Assembly: GCF_022026155.1 (NCBI RefSeq) | Contig: NZ_CP085041.1 | Span: 838,306-902,305, forward strand | Length of the DNA stretch: 64,000 nt | From: Dissulfurimicrobium hydrothermale | GTDB taxonomy: Bacteria; Desulfobacterota; Dissulfuribacteria; Dissulfuribacterales; Sh68 | Direction: 5' to 3' | Position numbers and translations under genes: made by a program | Shown here: piece by piece, positions 9,282 through 15,026 of the stretch | Position numbering within the stretch: position 1 is the stretch's first letter | Layout of the letters: each line of letters opens with the position of its first letter | Notes under the pieces: generated by a model | Database searches by the model: none | What the model saw: the letters and a program-made list of their open reading frames with translations, nothing else | Told to the model about the DNA's origin: nothing

Positions 9282-10034
9282 ATGAAGATTGAAGAGATAG
9301 AAAAATTGAAAAACGAGGGCGTTGAGCACCTTCCTTCAAAAGAAAGACGTGATTTTTTACGGCTAGGTTTGGTTGTGACAGGTGTCTTTGCAGGAGGCTC
9401 GATTCTTTCATTGATGTCTGCAAAACGCGGTCATGCAGATGTCGAAGGGATTGTATTAAAACAATACAGCTATAAACCTCATTACAGCATGGTGATACGT
9501 CAGGATCGTTGCATAGATTGTCAGCGTTGTATGGATGCCTGTGTAAAGACCAATCACGTGCCGGATTATGGTTATAGGACAACGATTTTAGAAAGGGAGT
9601 TGGTTATCGGCCCTGGTTCAAAACAGCGGGAATTCATGCCTGTATTGTGTAATCACTGCAATCGTCCTCCATGTGTTAGAGTTTGTCCCACCAGGGCCAC
9701 ATATAAAGACAAAAAGACCGGTATAGTCAGAATGGATATCAAAAAATGTATAGGTTGTAAGACATGCATGGCTGCCTGTCCATATAATGCGCGTTATTTC
9801 AATGAAGAGATACGGGCGATCGATAAGTGCGATTTTTGTTGGGAAAATAGGTTGTCAAAAGGTGAGACCCTGACCGCCTGCGCCGCAGCTTGTCCGGCTG
9901 ATGTAAGAATCTTCGGGGACATCTCAGATCCTTCAAGCAGGGTTTATAAATTAGTGCATGAACCAGAGAGGGTGGTTTGGGTATTGAGACCTGAGACAGG
10001 GACCTTGCCTAATGTATTTTACACAAAAGGTTGA
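9282..10034 (+). CDS. TAT-exported ferredoxin with four [4Fe-4S] clusters (HybA/DsrO/NrfC-like)
   Basis: This is an electron-transfer subunit of the DmsB/HybA/NrfC class. A twin-arginine motif (RRDFLRLG, Arg22/23) followed by a hydrophobic stretch predicts folded export to the periplasm. Sixteen cysteines form four cluster sets: 77/80/83/87, 123/126/131/135, 156/159/162/166 and 183/186/200/204. The 250-residue length fits DsrO/HybA proteins. GGAGGA lies 6 bases before the ATG. A triheme cytochrome gene follows, then after a long gap an NrfD gene, so it probably docks on an NrfD quinone-interacting membrane subunit. No molybdopterin catalytic partner is adjacent. Confidence 0.88.
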   Translation: MKIEEIEKLKNEGVEHLPSKERRDFLRLGLVVTGVFAGGSILSLMSAKRGHADVEGIVLKQYSYKPHYSMVIRQDRCIDCQRCMDACVKTNHVPDYGYRTTILERELVIGPGSKQREFMPVLCNHCNRPPCVRVCPTRATYKDKKTGIVRMDIKKCIGCKTCMAACPYNARYFNEEIRAIDKCDFCWENRLSKGETLTACAAACPADVRIFGDISDPSSRVYKLVHEPERVVWVLRPETGTLPNVFYTKG

Positions 10035-10102
10035 TTAAAATTCTATCGATTTTATTGGACGCAAAACGAATAAATAAAACAGAAAATGCGAGGATGTGAT
10101 CC

Positions 10103-10486
10103 ATGAAAAAAATGATCGTAGTAGTTATATGTTCGATTTTTATTTGTTTATCGGTATGCCTTTCATATAAAATAGTTTTGGCTGGTGACGACGATGAAGG
10201 GGGAGGCCCAATACTTTTTACAAAACCTGTCAAGGCAGTACTTTTTGATCATAAAACGCATCTTGGTTTCGGCTATAGTTGCGAAGATTGTCACGATAAA
10301 CTTTTTGAAGAGGCAAAAGGTACGGCAGAGGAAAAAGGAGATTTTACAATGAAATCGCTTTATGCCGGAAAATATTGCGGTGCGTGTCATAATGGCGAGA
10401 CCGCATTTGCTTCAAATACAAAGTGCGCTGTTTGTCATATAGGCGTAAAGGGTATGAATCGTCTCACTAAGACCGGTAAAAAATAA
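10103..10486 (+). CDS. triheme c-type cytochrome, c7/c3-like, exported
   Basis: This 127-residue protein has an N-terminal signal sequence (hydrophobic residues 4-20, cleavage probably near Ala27) and three CXXCH heme sites at residues 60-64 (CEDCH), 92-96 (CGACH) and 108-112 (CAVCH). His50 and His53 in FDHKTH are probable distal ligands. Heme number and spacing match small c7/c3-type cytochromes of Desulfobacterota, not DsrJ, whose heme ligation pattern differs. It lies 68 bases after the ferredoxin gene and ends in a strong terminator, so the two probably form one transcript. Likely role: periplasmic electron shuttle for the ferredoxin/NrfD module. Confidence 0.88.
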   Translation: MKKMIVVVICSIFICLSVCLSYKIVLAGDDDEGGGPILFTKPVKAVLFDHKTHLGFGYSCEDCHDKLFEEAKGTAEEKGDFTMKSLYAGKYCGACHNGETAFASNTKCAVCHIGVKGMNRLTKTGKK

Positions 10487-10535
10487 TATCAAACGGTCTT
10501 TACTTTTAAAACTTTAAAAAATTTTTAATTGATCT

Positions 10536-10566
10536 AAGACCCAGCTTCATGCTGGGTCTTATTTTT
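10536..10566 (+). terminator. intrinsic terminator after cytochrome gene
   Basis: A perfect 10-base stem (AAGACCCAGC / GCTGGGTCTT) with a TTCAT loop is followed by ATTTTT. It lies 50 bases after the cytochrome stop and should end the ferredoxin-cytochrome transcript. Confidence 0.88.
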
Positions 10567-10618
10567 GGTCTTAATTATCTCATTTTAACAAGATTTTAAA
10601 TTCAAAAATTTTTTTAGT

Positions 10619-10661
10619 ACCGGTTTTTGAAAGCGGACCGCTCTCCGCTTTCAAATCCGGT
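10619..10661. repeat. GC-rich inverted repeat in AT-rich gap
   Basis: The inner arms GAAAGCGGA / TCCGCTTTC enclose CCGCTC, and outer arms ACCGG / CCGGT are separated from them by T/A-rich spacers. The element is nearly symmetrical on both strands and has no T-run next to it, so it does not look like a terminator. It may be a protein-binding dyad or a structured RNA element. Confidence 0.6.
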
Positions 10662-10812
10662 TGTCTGTTATCCTCGTCTATTTTTTATGTGTTATCCTAA
10701 GTTTTTTATCAAGCAAAAATAATGCCAAATCTGATTTCTATATTTATTTTTTTAATTAAATCAATAGAATAATTAGCATATAGATTTAAATTAACAAATT
10801 TAATTTATAAAA

Positions 10813-10876
10813 TTATAAAATTTTAGGCTAAAATTGCGCCACTTTTATAAAATTTTAGGCTAAAATTGCGCCACTT
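10813..10876. repeat. two tandem 32-base repeats, each with a palindrome
   Basis: The unit runs from 10813 to 10844 and repeats without change from 10845 to 10876. Each unit holds the dyad AATTTTAG-G-CTAAAATT followed by CGCCAC two bases later. The 32-base period is about three helical turns and puts both dyads on the same DNA face, which suggests paired operators. With two copies and no spacers it is not a CRISPR. Confidence 0.8.
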
Positions 10877-11065
10877 TTTCTTTTATAAAATTTAAAAAAA
10901 AATTTGAAAAAATTTTCGGGATTATTTTGCGTCGTCTATTATTTTTTAATAAATTTATTTTAAAAATTAATAATTTTAATTAAATCAATAAATTATTGAA
11001 TTTTTTTTTAAGATTATGATACATATTAAATGTGTATTTTATAGATATTTAAATTTAAATTTTTA

Positions 11066-11093
11066 TTGACAATTATAACTTATAATTTATATT
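11066..11093 (+). promoter_or_regulatory. candidate sigma70-type promoter for the NrfD transcript
   Basis: TTGACA (11066-11071) and TATATT (11088-11093) are 16 bases apart. They lie about 130 bases upstream of the 41-codon gene and downstream of the tandem dyads. The surrounding AT-richness raises the chance of a false match. Confidence 0.5.
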
Positions 11094-11101
11094 TTTTATA
11101 A

Positions 11102-11200
11102 AAGAGATCTTTAAGAAAATTAAAGAAAGGGGGTGCTGATATTAAGATAAATAAAATAAGATCTCTTCCAAATTTGTTTTGCCCGGCCGCTACCGGGGGG
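11102..11200 (+). promoter_or_regulatory. potentially structured 5' leader upstream of small ORF and NrfD
   Basis: AAGAGATCTT (11102-11111) pairs perfectly with AAGATCTCTT (11158-11167), enclosing a purine-rich AAAGAAAGGGGG. A second GC hairpin follows (CCCGG-CCGCTA-CCGGG, about 11182-11197), ending roughly 10 bases before the GAAGGAGG ribosome site of the small gene. It matches no riboswitch class that I recognise. Confidence 0.5.
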
Positions 11201-11222
11201 TTCTTGAAGGAGGTGCCAACAA

Positions 11223-11348
11223 ATGTTTAAAGGTCTGTTTTTCCTCGTCATGTGGATAGGTTGTGCGTCACTGCATACCTATTTTGATCTAAAGGTCAAA
11301 CCAGTGCTTAGTGAAAAAATAAAGCAATGGAGTGAGACCTATAAGTAA
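11223..11348 (+). CDS. 41-residue single-helix membrane protein, possible NrfD-complex subunit
   Basis: I do not recognise this protein. It starts MFKGLFFLVMWIGCASL, one hydrophobic segment (residues 4-18), followed by a charged amphipathic stretch rich in Lys and Glu. A very strong ribosome site (GAAGGAGG) lies 8 bases before the ATG, which argues that it is translated. It ends 49 bases before the NrfD gene and appears to share its promoter. By position it could be a small accessory subunit of the NrfD membrane complex, comparable to single-helix subunits of other respiratory complexes; this is inference. Confidence 0.65.
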   Translation: MFKGLFFLVMWIGCASLHTYFDLKVKPVLSEKIKQWSETYK

Positions 11349-11397
11349 CTTAAAGTAATTTATTAAAATTTAAATCTTTAAGAAGGAGTGTTATCCT

Positions 11398-12588
11398 ATG
11401 TCCGACGTAAAGACCGCTACATTAGACAAATCGCTGGTCGCAACATCAAGGGCCTATAATGCCGCAATAGCAATATTCGGCCTTTTAGCTGCCATAGGTG
11501 TTGCTTTTGGAATCGATGCCTTCATAGTTGGCCATAATCATGTCTATGGCGTAACCAGAGAGGTACCATGGGGTCTTTTGATCTCTACCTATGTTTTTTT
11601 TGTTGTCACATCGACCGGGTTGTGCCTTGTTTCGTCGATAGGGCATGTCTTTGGCACAGAGAGTTTTATGCCCATAGCCAAACGATCGGTTTTCCTGGCA
11701 ATAGCAACTATTATAAGCGGTTTTATGGTTATTGCATTCGAGATAGAAAATCCCTGGCGAATGGCTATCTATAACGTGATTTCTCCCAATTTGACTTCAA
11801 ATATTTGGTGGATGGGCACGCTCTATGGTGCATATCTTTTCTTCATGTTGATAGAGTTCGCCTTGCTGCAAATTGGACGCTACAAACAGGCATCCATGGT
11901 TGGGCTCTTAGGTGTTATTTCAGGTGTTGCCGCCCACAGCAACCTTGGCGCAGTCTTTGGGTTGCTTGCCGCGCGTGAATTCTGGCATGGTCCGCTTATG
12001 CCGATCTATTTTATTGCATCAGCCATGATGTCAGGCTGTGCCGCGGTCCTGTTTTTTACCTGGATAGCCTATAGGGCAAACGGATGGAAGATGAGCGTTG
12101 CAATGGAACGGTCTCTTTCTGCAACAGGAAAGCTCGGTTTGCTATTAATGGCCGTCATAATGTTTTTTACTTCATGGAAGATACTTGCAGGTATTGCTGG
12201 CAAGCCGCCTGGAGAGTATGAGGCTATGCAGGCCATATTAACAGGTAATTATTCCTTGAATTTTTGGGGCGGGGAGATATTACTCGGCATGGTTCTGCCT
12301 TTCATATTGATCTTAGCGGTAAAGGCAAAGAATCTCAAGGTCATGTTTTTTGCAGGGGCACTTTGTCTGATAGGTATCTTTTTTATGCGCTATGATTTGG
12401 TCGTTGTTGGACAGATCGTGCCCTGGACAGAAGGTATGGGGATAGTAGATATGCCGCGATATTTTTCTTATACTCCAAGTTTCTATGAGATCATGATAAC
12501 CATAGGCGGCTTTAGTTTCTGTGCGATGCTCTTTCTCATGGGAGAAAAACTCTTTAATGGACATCTGTCTGAGGAACATCATGGATAG
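11398..12588 (+). CDS. NrfD/PsrC-family polytopic quinone-interacting membrane subunit
   Basis: This 396-residue protein has about ten hydrophobic helices and the general architecture of NrfD/PsrC/DsrP/HmcC proteins, which exchange electrons between the quinone pool and a periplasmic ferredoxin subunit. Stretches such as VPWGLLISTYVFFVVTSTG near residue 58 and GAVFGLLAAREFWHGPLMP near residue 185 fit the family. GAAGGAG precedes the ATG. Its probable partners are the TAT ferredoxin and triheme cytochrome upstream, although these are on a separate transcript. The composition resembles Cbc-type quinone:cytochrome oxidoreductases of Geobacter. The 3' end overlaps the regulator gene by 8 bases. 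Confidence 0.87.
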   Translation: MSDVKTATLDKSLVATSRAYNAAIAIFGLLAAIGVAFGIDAFIVGHNHVYGVTREVPWGLLISTYVFFVVTSTGLCLVSSIGHVFGTESFMPIAKRSVFLAIATIISGFMVIAFEIENPWRMAIYNVISPNLTSNIWWMGTLYGAYLFFMLIEFALLQIGRYKQASMVGLLGVISGVAAHSNLGAVFGLLAAREFWHGPLMPIYFIASAMMSGCAAVLFFTWIAYRANGWKMSVAMERSLSATGKLGLLLMAVIMFFTSWKILAGIAGKPPGEYEAMQAILTGNYSLNFWGGEILLGMVLPFILILAVKAKNLKVMFFAGALCLIGIFFMRYDLVVVGQIVPWTEGMGIVDMPRYFSYTPSFYEIMITIGGFSFCAMLFLMGEKLFNGHLSEEHHG

Positions 12589-13003
12589 CCTCTTGGGATG
12601 TGCTGTGAGAAGGATTGACGAGGCGGCTGCTACGCCTATTTATTCAATAGGCGTAGCAGCCTATTTGTTGGATATGCATCCAAAGACATTACAGATGTTG
12701 GAGACCGAAGGTCTTGTTTATCCAAAATATAACGGATTTCTTAGATTATTTTCACAAGCCGATATCTATTGGCTTAGATGCCTTACGGCCATAATATATG
12801 AAATCGGTGTGACATTGCCTAGTTTAAAGAGATTGCTCCAACATACAACATGCTGGAAAATCTTAAATTGCAAAACTGAAACCAGGATGAGCTGTAAGGT
12901 CATAATGGGTGACAATCCTGCGATATGTTATACAGAAAGTCCCGGACACCCTCACGATATTTTGGTTGATTGTGCTATTATATCAAAGATTTCAATGAAT
13001 TGA
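12581..13003 (+). CDS. MerR/HspR-family regulator with Cys-rich C-terminus
   Basis: The N-terminal half (residues 19-85) has the MerR-type helix-turn-helix and wing: IYSIGVAAYLLDMHPKTLQM, then an EGLVYP turn and a short dimer region. The second half carries five cysteines (91, 97, 105, 116, 131), including a CWKILNC motif similar to CW-C motifs in other Desulfobacterota proteins, which could sense redox state or bind a metal. Its ATG overlaps the NrfD stop, so the two are translationally coupled and the regulator probably controls this module. A perfect 16-base hairpin lies within its first codons. The total length is 140 residues. Confidence 0.75.
   Translation: MDSLLGCAVRRIDEAAATPIYSIGVAAYLLDMHPKTLQMLETEGLVYPKYNGFLRLFSQADIYWLRCLTAIIYEIGVTLPSLKRLLQHTTCWKILNCKTETRMSCKVIMGDNPAICYTESPGHPHDILVDCAIISKISMN
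12625..12661 (+). repeat. perfect 16-bp inverted repeat inside regulator 5' coding region
   Basis: GGCTGCTACGCCTATT and AATAGGCGTAGCAGCC are exact reverse complements around a TATTC loop, 36 bases after the NrfD stop. No T-run follows. It could be a strong mRNA hairpin that limits regulator translation or stabilises NrfD mRNA, or a DNA operator. Confidence 0.8.
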
Positions 13004-13022
13004 ACGTTAAATGCCGTATGGA

Positions 13023-13059
13023 ATGGGTCTGCATTGTGTTTTAGTCAGACCCATCCTTT
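13023..13059 (+). terminator. intrinsic terminator after MerR-type regulator
   Basis: The stem ATGGGTCTG / CAGACCCAT encloses a 14-base loop and is followed by CCTTTTT. It lies 20 bases after the regulator stop. Its right arm overlaps the 3' end of the convergent leftward gene, so the genes share their terminal region. Confidence 0.8.
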
Positions 13060-13850
13060 TTCCAAATCGCTGCACCGCACAGTTCCGTGAGTCTTGTCAG
13101 AAATATCCCTTCAAGCCTATTGGAATGCTCTTCCGTTTTATTTATTTGCTGTCGCTGGTATCTCTTTATGGAAATTCCAACCAATGTCTGATCCGTGAGA
13201 TTTGTGCGGGCACCGAGGACAAGCTTCCCAATCAAGTCTGACGATGGGAGGTTAATTTGTGACCAATTCCTGTCATCCATAAGCACAGTCTTGTCGTTGA
13301 ATATAGCTTCTTCTGCATAAGCGCGGCAGCCGAAAAAGATCTTTTGTTCATTGAAATTTTGTTTAAATATGTCTTTTAGAATACCAATTGAGTAAAGCCA
13401 TATTTCATCTTTATTTCCAAATAGTTCAGTTTGGTTAGATGTTTTTTTTAGTAAAATTTCGGCCTGTTGGTCTATTGTTTTGCCATAAGGACATCGATTT
13501 TCGTAGTTTAAAAGTGTCCATTCAAAAAGTTTTAGCAAGAGGAAAATTGCCGTTATTTTATCTTGTTTATTTTCTAATTCGCCTAAAAGAAGTCTTGAAA
13601 GCTGAGTTATTGTATTTGCTATATCATTGGGTAAATGATCTTTGAATATTTCTTCATCATATTTGCTTGTAAATGAAACTATTCCTTCTTCTTTTGCTAT
13701 TTTTGCTATAAAATTAGTTAATAAAATTTGTCCAATTTTTTGCCATTTATTAAGATTATCATATAATATATTTGTTAGTGCTATTTTAAATTTATAATCT
13801 TTTTCATTTATTATAGTATTTAATTTACTTTTTATTATTTTTAATTCCAT
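13041..13850 (-). CDS. hypothetical protein, 269 aa, AT-rich
   Basis: I do not recognise this protein. It has no signal peptide or clear membrane segment and looks helical. The C-terminal half has the few cysteines (in NRCPYG, FFGCRAYAEEA and ELCGAA) and moderate base composition, while the N-terminal half is coded by extremely AT-rich DNA. Its start ATG opens a Lys/Ile-rich segment. It is the third and last gene of a leftward AT-rich group (coiled-coil protein, universal stress protein, this gene), 15 bases after the universal stress gene, so co-transcription is likely. Its function is unknown. Confidence 0.7.
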   Translation of the reverse strand: MELKIIKSKLNTIINEKDYKFKIALTNILYDNLNKWQKIGQILLTNFIAKIAKEEGIVSFTSKYDEEIFKDHLPNDIANTITQLSRLLLGELENKQDKITAIFLLLKLFEWTLLNYENRCPYGKTIDQQAEILLKKTSNQTELFGNKDEIWLYSIGILKDIFKQNFNEQKIFFGCRAYAEEAIFNDKTVLMDDRNWSQINLPSSDLIGKLVLGARTNLTDQTLVGISIKRYQRQQINKTEEHSNRLEGIFLTRLTELCGAAIWKKDGSD

Positions 13851-13865
13851 AAAATTTTAGTTAAT

Positions 13866-14333
13866 TTATGTTTTATTTACTGTCCAACCCATAGGTACAC
13901 AAATGATAGGACATGGTAGTAATCTTATTACTTTTTCTACAGTACTTCCAAAAAATATTTCGTCTATTTGCCCTATGCCCATGCTTCCATATCCGCCCAT
14001 AATTATCATATCGGCCTGTAATTCTCTTGCCTTTATTGCTATTTCTTGGAAGGGTCTTCCATATGATACAATTGTGTCTTTGATAAAATTATTTTCTGAT
14101 AATTGAGATAAAAAATTTCTGAAAGATTGTTTTGCTTGATTGATTAAGTGATCTTTAACCTTTTCGATTGGCTCTTTTATATATTCTGCAATATGTTCAG
14201 CATATTTAGAATTGATAACATAAATAAGTATGACATCTGCTTTCCAGATTTTGACAAAATTTTTTGCATAAATTATGCTATTTTTTGCACAATCTGAAAA
14301 ATCAACTGGTATTAAAATCATTGATATTTCCAT
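13866..14333 (-). CDS. universal stress protein, UspA family
   Basis: This 155-residue protein has the UspA fold pattern: an N-terminal MILIPVDFSDCAKNSIIYA strand-helix and a C-terminal ATP-binding signature GGYGSMG followed by a nine-residue spacer and FGST. It is therefore probably the nucleotide-binding type. Codons are strongly AT-rich. It lies 27 bases after the coiled-coil gene and 15 bases before the hypothetical gene. UspA proteins generally respond to starvation or respiratory stress; its target here is not visible. Confidence 0.88.
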   Translation of the reverse strand: MEISMILIPVDFSDCAKNSIIYAKNFVKIWKADVILIYVINSKYAEHIAEYIKEPIEKVKDHLINQAKQSFRNFLSQLSENNFIKDTIVSYGRPFQEIAIKARELQADMIIMGGYGSMGIGQIDEIFFGSTVEKVIRLLPCPIICVPMGWTVNKT

Positions 14334-14360
14334 AGACAGTAATTCTCCAAAAATTATTAT

Positions 14361-15026
14361 TTATTTTTTGATGTGCTTTTTAATCTTGTTCTTTTTTATT
14401 GAAGTTAATTTTGAATTAAGCTCATTAATTTTATTCTGTAATGTAGAGATATTATTTTCTATATCTTCAAATTGCTCTAATGCTAAAGCATTAGTTAAAT
14501 CTTTCCAGGCTAATAGTAATTCATTATATTCTATTGGAATATTATGATTTATTTTTTGATAGTTTTCATGTAATTGTTTTATTTGTAGTGCTAAATTAGC
14601 AAGTTCATTTTTAGCTTTATTTAGTTTTTCATTTTTTATTTTTTGACTAATATTTTTTGCCTGAATTGCTAATATTTTTGTTTTTTTTGCAGCATATATG
14701 GCTTCATAATATTCTTTATTATTAGCATATATATATGCTTTTAATAATAGATTTTGAGCATCAGATATTTGTTGTTTGGCATATATTAAAGCATTATGAT
14801 ATTCTGCATCTTTTACTGCTGATATTGCTTCTTGTCTTGCTATTCTCCATTCTTTTTGTTCTTTGCCTATTGGTGTTTTTTCCCATAATTTTTCGAGTTG
14901 TTCTTGAATAGAATGTTTGATATTTTGAAATGATGGCAAAGAAAACGCTGATGTGGCTAATGTATATAAAACAATAGCCAACACGATAAGATATCTATTG
15001 ATATAGATAATTTTTTTTTGCTGCAC
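14361..15026 (-). CDS. exported coiled-coil protein, DUF4398-like
   Basis: This 221-residue protein has an N-terminal hydrophobic signal (residues 12-30, ending near SAFS). After it come long Lys/Glu/Ala-rich helices with heptad character, and a central repeat-like region (EAISAVKDAEYHNALIYAKQ, then YYEAIYAAKKTKILAIQAKN) that resembles the TPR-like helices of DUF4398 periplasmic proteins. Function is unknown; a periplasmic scaffold or envelope role is a guess. Codons are very AT-rich. Its start lies immediately against the M23 peptidase stop, where base composition changes abruptly. Confidence 0.65.
   Translation of the reverse strand: MQQKKIIYINRYLIVLAIVLYTLATSAFSLPSFQNIKHSIQEQLEKLWEKTPIGKEQKEWRIARQEAISAVKDAEYHNALIYAKQQISDAQNLLLKAYIYANNKEYYEAIYAAKKTKILAIQAKNISQKIKNEKLNKAKNELANLALQIKQLHENYQKINHNIPIEYNELLLAWKDLTNALALEQFEDIENNISTLQNKINELNSKLTSIKKNKIKKHIKK

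Larger units (their letters stand above)
10487..11222. other. long AT-rich intergenic region between cytochrome and NrfD genes
   Basis: This is about 735 bases without a convincing gene, strikingly richer in A and T than the flanking genes. It contains, in order, an intrinsic terminator, a long GC-rich inverted repeat, a 16-base direct repeat (TTTAATTAAATCAATA at 10751 and 10975), a tandem 32-base repeat with an internal palindrome, a candidate promoter, and a leader with paired segments. Only very short open frames without ribosome sites occur before the 41-codon gene at 11223. Confidence 0.7.

Noticed and set aside
10661-10700. DnaA boxes of a replication origin
   Set aside because: Two TTATCC motifs occur, but neither matches TTATCCACA and no dnaA, dnaN or gidA genes are nearby.
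10722-10772. 16-codon frame in the AT-rich gap
   Set aside because: It has no ribosome site and consists of AT-rich low-complexity codons; a chance frame is more likely.
10813-10876. CRISPR-like repeat
   Set aside because: There are only two directly abutting copies, with no spacers and no cas genes in the window.
9282-12588. dsrJOP part of a DsrMKJOP complex
   Set aside because: The ferredoxin and NrfD proteins resemble DsrO and DsrP in general, but gene order differs, dsrM/dsrK are absent, and the cytochrome has three CXXCH sites of c7/c3 type and not the DsrJ pattern.
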